Part shown: positions 1 to 5,722 of the stretch, piece after piece
Layout of the letters: each line of letters opens with the position of its first letter
How positions within the stretch are numbered: the first letter of the stretch is position 1
Assembly (NCBI GenBank): GCA_013821025.1
Contig: JACDHN010000018.1
Location: 1 to 7,501 of the forward strand
Source of the DNA: Acidimicrobiia bacterium
GTDB lineage: Bacteria > Actinomycetota > Acidimicrobiia > Acidimicrobiales > Ilumatobacteraceae
Length of the DNA stretch: 7,501 nt
Reading direction: 5' to 3'
The notes under the pieces: model-generated
The model's input: the letters and a program-made list of their open reading frames with translations, nothing else
The model's database searches: none
Told to the model about the DNA's origin: nothing
Made by a program: the position numbers and the translations under genes

Positions 1-70
1 GCCGTGGCAAACGTCCACTAGCGACAAGAGCCACGGCGCTGGTGGCCAGAAGTGTGGCGAGCTTCTTCAT
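1..70 (-). CDS. Secreted protein, N-terminal signal peptide only (runs off left edge)
   Basis: Only the first 23 codons are inside the window. Reading leftwards from an ATG at 70-68, the product begins MKKLATLLATSAVALVASG: a short Lys-Lys n-region followed by a hydrophobic Ala/Leu/Val core, a typical Sec signal peptide, so the product is probably exported or a surface protein. A purine-rich stretch (GAGAGAAAG on the minus strand, 75-83) sits about 5 nt upstream as a plausible ribosome binding site. The ATG overlaps the TGA of the preceding minus-strand fragment (67-69) in an ATGA arrangement. The mature protein is not visible, so no function can be given. The last codons (GRLPR) do not look like a classical Ala-X-Ala cleavage site, and the gene may itself be damaged further left. 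Confidence 0.6.
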   Translation of the reverse strand, partial: MKKLATLLATSAVALVASGRLPR

Positions 71-222
71 CCGACTTTCTCTCGAACGTTCAAGCGATCC
101 AATTCACGCTCACGTCCCATCGCGATGCCCGCACCGGTGCGGCGGCCCAGCACCTGCACGAAATGGCCAGCCGCTCGAGCAGCGCCAACAATCGAAGCCC
201 CTATGAAGCCGGATCCACCCAC
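67..222 (-). pseudogene. N-terminal Rossmann fragment of an NAD-dependent epimerase/dehydratase-like protein
   Basis: From a GTG at 222-220 this frame reads 51 residues to a TGA at 69-67. The start, GGSGFIGASIVGAARAAGH, matches the dinucleotide-binding signature GGxGFIG followed ten residues later by Gly-His, as in extended short-chain dehydrogenase/epimerase proteins; the next residues (FVQVLGRR) fit the second beta strand. Those families are usually around 300 residues, so this is only the first beta-alpha-beta unit. Upstream the frame is closed by TAG (232-234) just before VVN, where such proteins normally have their first strand. A GTG at 261-259 lies in frame before that TAG. The seven-glycine-type motif with correct spacing makes chance unlikely, but the fragment is short and the call rests on this motif alone. 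Confidence 0.5.
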
Positions 223-295
223 GTTGACAACCTAAGGTCGGCGATGCGCGGCAACGGTCACCAGTGGACCGATCGGAACGACGCCTCCGCCGGAC

Positions 296-877
296 TCACG
301 AGGCCCTTGCGATCCACGGACCGGCGCGAATGATCCGTTTGACCCCGTGATGCACGTCTCGGACCATTATCGCGTGTTCGTCGGCTGGGCCGCCGTAGGG
401 GTCGGCCACGTCGTCGGCTGGATCGGGGCGCATCATGTCGGCGGCTCGGCGACCGGCACCGATGCGCTGCAGCCAGCCGGCGAAGCCCTCGACCTCACTC
501 GCCGGGGCGGCTGTTCCGGCCCTTCGCGCCAGCTCGAGCAGTGTGAACGTGCGCGGCCACGCTCCGGGATCGAGGGAGGCGATCGTGCGGAGCTGCTCAC
601 GGGTCATCGTCAAGATCAGATCGGCCCCGTCAGTGCGGATGATGTCTGGTGTGAGAGTGCGGCGCTGGTGATCGGTCAGGTCGAGGCCGACGCTCGCAGC
701 GGCGACGAGCGTGTGCTCATCGAACGGAGGCTGGATGTCGGCGGTGCCAGCGGAGGAGACCACCCATGATGCGCCGTCGGCGTCGACGGCGCCGTCCAGG
801 TCCCGGCGGAGCAGACGTTCGACCACCGGCGAGCGGCAGACGTTGGCCGTGCAGACCACCAGGGCGCATCGGGTCAC
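296..877 (-). CDS. Low-molecular-weight protein tyrosine phosphatase family protein
   Basis: A 193-residue protein of the LMW-PTP/arsenate reductase-like fold, which removes phosphate from phosphotyrosine through a cysteinyl-phosphate intermediate in the cytoplasm. The P-loop is at the N-terminus: VVCTANVCRSP contains C(X)5R with nucleophile Cys9 and Arg15. The general-acid loop is ADPYGGP near the C-terminus, with Asp159. Both catalytic elements are intact. The chosen GTG start (877-875) puts the nucleophile eight residues in, as is normal; a GTG three codons earlier (886) is equally possible and neither has a strong Shine-Dalgarno. The frame remains open upstream to 1018, but that part overlaps the LPATG and sortase-tail remnants and is not LMW-PTP-like. 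The protein is longer than the usual 140-160 residues because of an insert between the central helices and the acid loop. In bacteria such enzymes often dephosphorylate tyrosine kinases of polysaccharide export, but no such partner is visible here. Confidence 0.85.
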   Translation of the reverse strand: MTRCALVVCTANVCRSPVVERLLRRDLDGAVDADGASWVVSSAGTADIQPPFDEHTLVAAASVGLDLTDHQRRTLTPDIIRTDGADLILTMTREQLRTIASLDPGAWPRTFTLLELARRAGTAAPASEVEGFAGWLQRIGAGRRAADMMRPDPADDVADPYGGPADEHAIMVRDVHHGVKRIIRAGPWIARAS

Positions 878-933
878 GATCGCCACGGTACGTGGTTCAA
901 CCCCCGGTGAGCGGGCGAGGCGGTTTCGAGCCC

Positions 934-973
934 TCAGAATGTGGCCGGCAGCACCCGGCCCACGTTCTGGAAG
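934..973 (-). pseudogene. Orphan C-terminal tail of a class E sortase
   Basis: On the minus strand this stretch encodes FQNVGRVLPATF followed by TGA (936-934). It parallels FQNVNRLLPAAF plus stop, the C-terminus of the sortase gene that ends at 2060, and resembles the Phe-Xaa-Asn-Val-Xaa-Arg-Leu-Leu-Pro ending typical of actinobacterial class E sortases. Nothing upstream in this frame resembles the rest of a sortase, and only 7 nt separate it from the stop of the LPATG remnant (981). The simplest reading is that a second sortase gene followed the LPXTG gene and was deleted except for its last dozen codons. The match is short, so moderate confidence. Confidence 0.5.
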
Positions 974-980
974 CGAGGGA

Positions 981-1206
981 TCAGACGTTCGCGCGCTGAC
1001 GCCGGAGCTTCGCCGCACCGAGCAGGCCGAGACCGGAAACGAGCAACACGCCGCCGCTCTGCAGCGGGCCGCTGGTGCCGGAGCCGGTGGCCGGCAGAGA
1101 CGAGGTTCCGCCAGGAGCCAGACATCGGGTGCGAACGCTTACTGACGGCGTCGGTCTGGGTGACTGCCTTGCGCCGCCGCGAGGTGCGACGGAGGTTTGC
1201 CAAAGG
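981..1206 (-). pseudogene. C-terminal LPATG cell-wall sorting signal of a lost surface protein
   Basis: This minus-strand frame ends in a complete tripartite sorting signal: GGTSSLPATG, then a hydrophobic stretch (SGGVLLVSGLGLLGAA), then a basic tail KLRRQRANV and TGA at 983-981. This is what a sortase cleaves (between Thr and Gly of LPxTG) to attach a protein to the cell wall. No intact gene leads to it. The frame has no ATG, GTG or TTG start and is closed upstream by TGA codons near 1207 and 1228, after about 50 residues of Pro/Ser/Arg-rich sequence. A neighbouring frame starts with ATG at 1260 (MASNSGEPDVTIPRPVVKP) and could be the earlier part joined by frameshift, but this is unproven. 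Further upstream lies the opposing phosphatase remnant, so the ectodomain is missing. The signal itself is clear; the identity of the protein is lost. Confidence 0.7.
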
Positions 1207-1254
1207 TTTCACGACGGGGCGCGGGATCGTCACGTCGGGTTCACCCGAGTTTGA

Positions 1255-2054
1255 TGCCATGTCGGCAAGGCTCTCGAATCGATCAATCGACGACACTTCC
1301 TCGGACTGGGGGCGGCCGGTGCCGTCGCCCTCACCACGGCCCGGTTCACGCCCGCCAATGCGCTGTCGCCCAGTTCGCCGCGCCAGCGGATCAGCGACCC
1401 GTTCACGCTCGGCGTCGCATCGGGCGAACCGAGGCCAAAAGGCGTGGTGCTGTGGACCCGCCTCGCCCCGGATCCGCTCGCCGGCTCGACCCGACCCGCA
1501 CCATCCTCGGCGACGACCAGGAGCGATGGTTGCTCGCCAACCTGTCGGGCCGGACCGCGAGATGGAACGCACTCGCCCAGCAGGTGTTCTTCTCGCAGCG
1601 TGACTTCACCGCTGGCCCTGAGGACCGCTTCAGCGACGACGCCTGGGACAACTACAAACCCGAGCGCGACGCGCTGCGCGACCACATCACGCAGGTCGGC
1701 ACGTCAAACCCGGTGGTGCTCACCGGCGACGTACACGCCGCATACGTCTGCGACGTCAAGGCCGATTTCGACGACCCGACGTCGCTGACCGTGGCCACCG
1801 AACTGGTCGGCACGTCGATCACCACCGGGCGCGACGGCGTCGACCAGAACCCGGGTGACGCCATCCAGTTCGCCGAGAACCCGCACATCAAGTTCATCAA
1901 CCGCAAGCGCGGCTACATCCGCAACGTCATCACCCCGTCGACGTGGACAGCGGATTACCGGGTCGTCGAATTCGTGACCACCCCCGGCGCGCCGGTGACC
2001 ACCCGCACCAGCTTCGTCATCGAAGACGGCCAACCGGAAGCCGTACCGGCGTAG
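1255..2054 (+). pseudogene. phoD: PhoD-type alkaline phosphatase, internally deleted and frameshifted
   Basis: PhoD enzymes are Tat-exported, metal-dependent phosphodiesterase/phosphomonoesterases used to gain phosphate outside the cell. The first part (about 1261-1480) has a twin-arginine signal, INRRHFLGLGAAGAVAL, followed by the PhoD N-terminal domain motif FTLGVASGEPRPKGVVLWTR and LAPDPLAG. The second part, in another frame (about 1480-2054), resumes near the family C-terminus with DPTRTILGDDQERWLLANL, RWNALAQQVFF, VVLTGDVHAAYVCDVKADF, VGTSITTG, NPHIKFINRKRGY and ADYRVVEFVTTPGAPV, ending at TAG. Compared with normal PhoD length (around 500 residues), roughly 250-300 residues are missing, including the first metal-binding segments; only the late GDVH metal site remains. 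The N-terminal frame also has no start codon: ATG at 1259 is one base out of frame and the correct frame meets TGA at 1252-1254. It cannot make an active enzyme as it stands. It converges with the sortase remnant, with 5 nt between stops. Confidence 0.85.
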
Positions 2055-2059
2055 CTGCG

Positions 2060-2099
2060 TCAGAATGCTGCTGGCAGCAGCCGGTTGACGTTCTGGAAG
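2060..2099. repeat. 40-bp imperfect direct repeat, partner of 934-973
   Basis: Positions 2060-2099 and 934-973 align without gaps with 33 of 40 bases identical, both beginning TCAGAATG and ending ACGTTCTGGAAG. Similarity stops at once on the 3' side. Both copies encode a sortase C-terminus on the minus strand, so this is a shared gene end rather than a mobile-element repeat. The differences are spread among codon positions, suggesting an old paralog and not a recent copy. Confidence 0.7.
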
Positions 2100-2938
2100 A
2101 AGAAGTAGAGGACGACGACGAACGGGACGGCCATCAGCAGCGGGCCGCTCCAGTCGTTCCGGAACCGCCGGCACACCAGGTAGCCGCCGATAGCCAGGCC
2201 GACGAGCAACAGTCCCCACATCGCCACGTGTGGGTAAGCGCCGCGATCGGCGAACCATCCGTCCGAGAAGGCATCCGGCTCGGGATCCGGAGTCCGCGGC
2301 CCGGCGCTGCCGCCGGTGTCGGGTTCGGTCCCAACCGACGAGGTATCCGGCGGGGTTCCTGACGAAGTGTTCGGAGGAGCCCCGACGTCGATGCCGGGTC
2401 GACCGGTTCGCCGGGAATTGTGTCGACCGCACGACTGTCTGTCTTGTCGACGTCGGGGCGGCCGTAGTTGATGACTGGCTCACCGACCGGCGACGAGCCG
2501 GTGCCGGCGAGCTCGGCCGACACGGCGATCCGCTGGCTTGCGCTGTAGCGGGGATGGCACGACGTCAACGTCAAGCGCGAGGCGCTGTCGTCGTCGGTGT
2601 CGAGCACGTAGGTGTCGCTCGGCGACACGATGCGTGAGTCGTCGACGACGTAGATGAAGGTGCCTGCAGGTGTGGTGACCGTGATCTCGTCACCGGCCTG
2701 CAACTGGTCGATGTAAGCGAAGGGCTCCCCGTAGCTGGTCCGGTGTCCGGCGATGGCGGCGTTGCCGAGCTGACCCGGCAGCCGCGTCTGGGGGTAGTGG
2801 CCGGGACCGCGCTTCAGGTCGTCGCGATCGACTCCGGCGACCACGATCGCGTCGAGGCCGAGCTTCGGGATCTGCAATCGTGCAACGGCGTCGCCCTCCT
2901 CGAAGATCGGCAGGTCTTGATCGATCGGCGCCGGCGGC

Positions 2939-2983
2939 GTCGTGCCGGGCGACGTCGTGCCGGGCGACGTCGTGCTGGGCGGC
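2939..2983 (-). repeat. 15-bp tandem repeat in the sortase linker (three copies)
   Basis: The unit GTCGTGCCGGGCGAC occurs twice exactly (2939-2953, 2954-2968) and a third time with two changes (2969-2983). On the coding (minus) strand it encodes repeated SPGTT, part of a Pro/Ser/Thr-rich spacer between the membrane helix and the sortase catalytic domain. The unit is a multiple of three, so copy-number change would alter spacer length without breaking frame. Confidence 0.8.
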
Positions 2984-3377
2984 GCCGTCCCGGGGGGAGT
3001 GCTCGGCGGTTCACTCGGCGGTGACGTGGAGAATGGCTCAGTCGTCGGGACGATGGATGGCGCCTCCGACGCCGACGCTGGTGAACGTTCCGATGGTGGT
3101 GTCGCCCCCGGGGGAGACGAAGCCAGCAACTGCTCGAACTCGCCCTCCAGGGAGCGCTGGGCGCGGGCGGTCTCGATGCCGGTGCCTCAGAGTTGGTAAG
3201 CCGCAAAGGTCAACGTCAGCAGACCGAGCACGATCAAGCTGCGACCGACGATGCCGAGGACCCAGCTCAGATCGTGCGGAGGTGGCGGACGGTCCCAGTG
3301 GCTGACCCGGCGTGGCCGGCCGGTCCGTGCACGCTCGGCTTCGGTCACGTGTTCGACGGTAGCTTGTCGTGGTTCGC

Positions 3378-4085
3378 ATGAGCCCTGCACCCGACCCGAC
3401 GACGCATCCCGGTGGAGGGCTCGCCGTCGAGTTCACGGACGCCGTTGCGATAGTCGGCGGCTTCCCCGTGCTGGCGGGCGCCAACTTCCACGTGCGCCGC
3501 GGCGAGATCGTTTTGCTCCACGGCCCCAACGGCGCCGGCAAGACGTCGCTGCTCCGTCTCTGCGCTGGGCTGCTGCCGCTCGAGCGCGGCCAGGCGCGAG
3601 TGCTCGGCCTGGATCTCGTGCGTCAGCGAGCCGACGTGCGCCGACGCGTCGGGCTGCTGGGCCACGGCAACGGGCTGTACGTCGACCTCACGGTGAGCGA
3701 GAACGTGGCGTTCTGGGGCGCCACCGTCGGCGCAGGCGCCGGCGAGATCGCGGCTGCGCTCGTCCGGATGGGTCTCGACGGTCGCTTGGCCACCGTCGCC
3801 GTTGGCCGATGCTCCGCCGGCCAGAAACGCCGGACGGCGCTCGCATGTCTCGTCGTCCGCCGCGCCGAGCTGTGGCTGCTCGACGAGCCGCACGCCTCCC
3901 TCGACGCCGTCGCACGCGACGAGCTGGATGACCTGCTGCGCAAGGCTGCCGCGGCCGGGGCGACCGTGATCGTGGCCAGCCACGAGACGGAGCGGGCGGC
4001 TCCGCTCGCCACCCGCCAACTGGCGGTGGCCGGAGGCCGGGTCGTCGACGACACACCCTCGCCTGGAGTGGGCCGTGGCACCTGA
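3378..4085 (+). CDS. ccmA: Heme/cytochrome c maturation ABC transporter ATPase CcmA
   Basis: A 235-residue cytoplasmic ATPase of the CcmAB complex, whose ATP hydrolysis is needed to release heme-loaded CcmE from CcmC. It is a single nucleotide-binding domain: Walker A GPNGAGKT (residues 49-56), Q-loop region near VGLLGHGNGLYVDLTVSEN, signature CSAGQ (145-149), Walker B LWLLDEP (165-171) and switch His202 in SHE. The short Walker B spacing and the LLDEPHASLD form are typical of CcmA. The signature has Cys in place of the usual Leu. ATG at 3378 gives an N-terminus of normal length; a GTG three codons earlier (3369) is in frame, and neither has an obvious Shine-Dalgarno, so initiation may be leaderless or weak. 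It is the first operon gene, diverging from the sortase remnant about 30 bp away, and its last 11 nt overlap ccmB. Confidence 0.93.
   Translation: MSPAPDPTTHPGGGLAVEFTDAVAIVGGFPVLAGANFHVRRGEIVLLHGPNGAGKTSLLRLCAGLLPLERGQARVLGLDLVRQRADVRRRVGLLGHGNGLYVDLTVSENVAFWGATVGAGAGEIAAALVRMGLDGRLATVAVGRCSAGQKRRTALACLVVRRAELWLLDEPHASLDAVARDELDDLLRKAAAAGATVIVASHETERAAPLATRQLAVAGGRVVDDTPSPGVGRGT
4065..4068 (+). promoter_or_regulatory. Ribosome binding site for ccmB
   Basis: GGAG lies 6 nt before the GTG at 4075 and inside the end of ccmA. It supports the GTG start and therefore the 11-nt overlap between the two genes. Confidence 0.55.
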
Positions 4086-4788
4086 CCACTCCGTCGCCGG
4101 TGCCATCCCGCCCTGGCGGTTGGCGTGGCTGATCGCCCTCAAGGATCTGCGCATCGAGGCGCGAAGCCGCGTGGTGGTGTATCAGGTGCTGCCGTTCGCA
4201 GTCATCGTGATGGTGATGTTCGGGTTCGCCCTCGACGACGACGGGATCGCCCAGCGCGTGGCGCCCGGCCTGATCTGGCTGGCCACGCTGTTCAGCCTGC
4301 TGGTGGTCGTGCAGCGCAGCTTCGCCGTGGAGGCTGCCGACGGGGCACTCGACGCCCTTCGCGTTGCCGGGGTGGATGCCGTGTCCATCTTCTTGGGCAA
4401 GGCGCTCGCCATGGCGGCCCAGCTCGTGGTGCTGGAGTTGGTGCTGTTCGTCACAGCCGTCGTGCTGTACGGGCCGCGGGTGCGCCCAGGCGGGCTGGCG
4501 TTGCTCGTTGTGACCTGGGTCCTCGCGACCATCGGGCTCGCTCTCGTCGGTACGCTGTACGGAGGTCTCACCGCCGGGTTCACGGGACGCGAGACGTTGC
4601 TCCCGTTGCTCGTGCTTCCGGTGGTGGCGCCCGTCCTGATCGGAGCGACTCGCGCTGTCGAGTCGGCGCTCGGCACGACCGGAGCGGCTGTTTCGGAGGG
4701 TTGGCCATGGATTGGTCTGCTCACCGTATTTGCCGGTGCGTTCGGTGTCGGGGGATCATTGGCGTTCGGACCGCTGATCGACGAATAG
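4075..4788 (+). CDS. ccmB: Heme exporter membrane subunit CcmB
   Basis: A 237-residue integral membrane protein, the permease-like partner of CcmA in System I cytochrome c biogenesis. About six hydrophobic segments can be seen (roughly residues 36-53, 64-80, 107-133, 139-165, 174-193, 210-232). The N-terminus LIALKDLRIEARSR is the conserved cytoplasmic amphipathic region, and FAVEAADGALDALRVAGVD (84-102) matches the CcmB motif in which Phe-Ala-x-Glu precedes Gly-Ala-Leu-(D/E)-x-Leu. LLPLLVLPVVAPVLIGA (175-191) is the other well-conserved block. Length is close to the usual 220. GTG at 4075 is supported by GGAG six bases upstream; translation is probably coupled to ccmA. Only 29 nt follow before ccmC. 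Confidence 0.92.
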   Translation: MAPDHSVAGAIPPWRLAWLIALKDLRIEARSRVVVYQVLPFAVIVMVMFGFALDDDGIAQRVAPGLIWLATLFSLLVVVQRSFAVEAADGALDALRVAGVDAVSIFLGKALAMAAQLVVLELVLFVTAVVLYGPRVRPGGLALLVVTWVLATIGLALVGTLYGGLTAGFTGRETLLPLLVLPVVAPVLIGATRAVESALGTTGAAVSEGWPWIGLLTVFAGAFGVGGSLAFGPLIDE

Positions 4789-4807
4789 CGCCACAGTGCG
4801 AACCACG

Positions 4808-4812
4808 AGGAG
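4808..4812 (+). promoter_or_regulatory. Ribosome binding site for ccmC
   Basis: AGGAG five bases before GTG at 4818. It is the clearest Shine-Dalgarno in the operon and decides the ccmC start, since the frame is open much further upstream (to 4125) through the ccmB coding region. Confidence 0.7.
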
Positions 4813-4817
4813 ACCAG

Positions 4818-5588
4818 GTGTCCATCCCCCCCGATGACACAGACATTACAACAGCCGGCACGTCGAGTGCCGCGACCCGTCTGCTCGGAACCCTTGCCGT
4901 CGTCGGCGTCGCCTGGTTGGTGGCGTTCGGTCTGCTGTTCTCGCCCGCCGACCGCGACCAGCGGGAATCGGTACGCATCATGTACGTGCACGTACCGTCG
5001 GCGTGGCTGGCGTACCTGGCCTTCATCGTCACCGCAGGGGCGTCGGCGCTCTACCTGTTCCGGGCCGCACACTCTCTGGTATGGGACCGCCTGGCCGGCG
5101 CCAGCGCAGAGGTGGGCGTCGTGTTCATGGGCATCACGCTGCTCACCGGGATGTTGTGGGGCCGCCTGAGCTGGGGAGTGTTCTGGACGTGGGACGCCCG
5201 TCTCACCACCACAGCGTTCCTGTTCGTCACGTACGTCGGATACCTCGCTGTGCGGCGCCTCGGTGGAACGCATCAACAGCGGGCCCGGCGCAGCGCCGCT
5301 GTGGCGCTGCTCGGAGTGCTGGAGATCCCGCTCGTCCACTTCAGCGTCCGTCTGTGGCGCAACCTGCATCAGGAGTCCACGGTGGCCCGACCCGACGGCG
5401 ACGTGAAGATGGACGGCCTGATGCTGTTCAGCCTCGTCGTCGGCCTGGTCGCCTTCACGCTGCTGTACGTGTGGCTCGTGATCCACCGCCAACGGGCGCT
5501 GGTGCTGGAGGACGCCGCCGAGGACCACGGCCTGGAGCAGGCGTTGAGCGACCGGCGGGCCGAAGCGGCGTTGCCGGGAGGTCGCTGA
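4818..5588 (+). CDS. ccmC: Heme-handling membrane protein CcmC
   Basis: A 256-residue polytopic membrane protein of the heme-handling protein family. It holds heme at its outer face and catalyses covalent attachment of heme to CcmE. The tryptophan-rich WWD signature WGRLSWGVFWTWDARLT is at residues 114-130, flanked by the external heme-ligand histidines His58 (YVHVPSAW) and His174 (IPLVHFSVRLW). Six membrane helices are visible, the first after a Ser/Thr-rich N-terminal extension of about 20 residues. The conserved LHQ follows the second histidine (183-185). The GTG start is fixed by the strong AGGAG upstream. Its TGA (5586-5588) shares its last A with the ATG of ccmD, a coupling arrangement. 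An acidic/Arg-rich cytoplasmic tail of about 30 residues ends the protein. Length fits the family. Confidence 0.94.
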   Translation: MSIPPDDTDITTAGTSSAATRLLGTLAVVGVAWLVAFGLLFSPADRDQRESVRIMYVHVPSAWLAYLAFIVTAGASALYLFRAAHSLVWDRLAGASAEVGVVFMGITLLTGMLWGRLSWGVFWTWDARLTTTAFLFVTYVGYLAVRRLGGTHQQRARRSAAVALLGVLEIPLVHFSVRLWRNLHQESTVARPDGDVKMDGLMLFSLVVGLVAFTLLYVWLVIHRQRALVLEDAAEDHGLEQALSDRRAEAALPGGR

Positions 5589-5722
5589 TGGAAGACGCCG
5601 GGTTCATCATCGGCAGCTACGTCGTCACGTTCGGCGTCATCGGTGCCTACGCCGTGGCGATGCTGACGCGGGCGCGCAGGCTTGCTCGCCGCGTGGCCGA
5701 TGAGGACAAACCGTGGACCTGA
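5588..5722 (+). CDS. ccmD: Small heme exporter accessory protein CcmD
   Basis: A 44-residue protein: short acidic N-terminus MEDAGF, one membrane helix (FIIGSYVVTFGVIGAYAVAML, about residues 6-26), then a strongly basic cytoplasmic tail TRARRLARRVADED. This is the architecture of CcmD, which binds the CcmABC complex and helps release holo-CcmE. Sequence conservation in CcmD is low, so the call rests on size, topology, the Tyr-Val/Ala-Tyr in the helix, and position between ccmC and ccmE. The ATG overlaps the ccmC stop by one base and the last 10 nt overlap ccmE. Confidence 0.85.
   Translation: MEDAGFIIGSYVVTFGVIGAYAVAMLTRARRLARRVADEDKPWT

Larger units (their letters stand above)
2060..3348 (-). 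pseudogene. Class E sortase, broken by a nonsense codon and a frameshift
   Basis: Sortases are membrane cysteine transpeptidases that anchor LPxTG/LAxTG proteins to the cell wall. From GTG 3348 (an in-frame GTG also lies at 3390), the frame gives a basic N-terminus, a transmembrane helix (WVLGIVGRSLIVLGLLTLTF) and AYQL, then TGA at 3189-3187, then GTGIETARAQRSLEGEF in the same frame. The family has Trp here (AYQLWGTG), so TGG to TGA explains the stop. A Pro/Ser/Thr-rich linker follows, then the catalytic domain: IPKLGLDAIVV, NAAIAGHRTSYGEPF (His, 2743-2745), LTLTSC (Cys, 2557-2559) and CHPRYSASQR (Arg, near 2530). After PGEPVDPASTSG the frame is lost; a one-base change at the C4 run 2380-2383 restores APPNTSSGTPPDTSSVG, DAFSDGWFADRGAYPHVAMW, two membrane helices and FFFQNVNRLLPAAF with TGA at 2062-2060. 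All catalytic residues are retained, so the damage may be recent or be sequence error. Confidence 0.85.

Noticed and set aside
1..37. Inverted repeat GCCGTGGC (1-8) and GCCACGGC (30-37)
   Set aside because: Eight-base arms with a 21-base loop inside a coding sequence and no T-tract; expected by chance in high-GC DNA, and not a convincing terminator.
877..1018. Longer N-terminus for the tyrosine phosphatase (start at 1018)
   Set aside because: The extra 47 residues are Arg/Pro-rich, overlap the LPATG and sortase-tail remnants, and would place the catalytic P-loop unusually far from the N-terminus.
941..1603. Plus-strand frame of 220 codons before the PhoD remnant
   Set aside because: Arg/Ser-rich with no recognisable motif; it covers the LPATG remnant and the PhoD N-terminus in the wrong frame.
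3187..3189. TGA in the sortase read as tryptophan (altered genetic code) or selenocysteine
   Set aside because: ccmA, ccmC, ccmD, ccmE and the phosphatase all end naturally at TGA, so a global recoding does not fit, and no stem-loop of selenocysteine type is evident just after the codon. The family residue is Trp, one base from TGA.
4182..5528. Long minus-strand open frame (448 codons) across ccmB and ccmC
   Set aside because: It is antisense to two well-recognised genes, has Ser/Thr/Gln/His-rich composition typical of high-GC shadow frames, and shows no domain.
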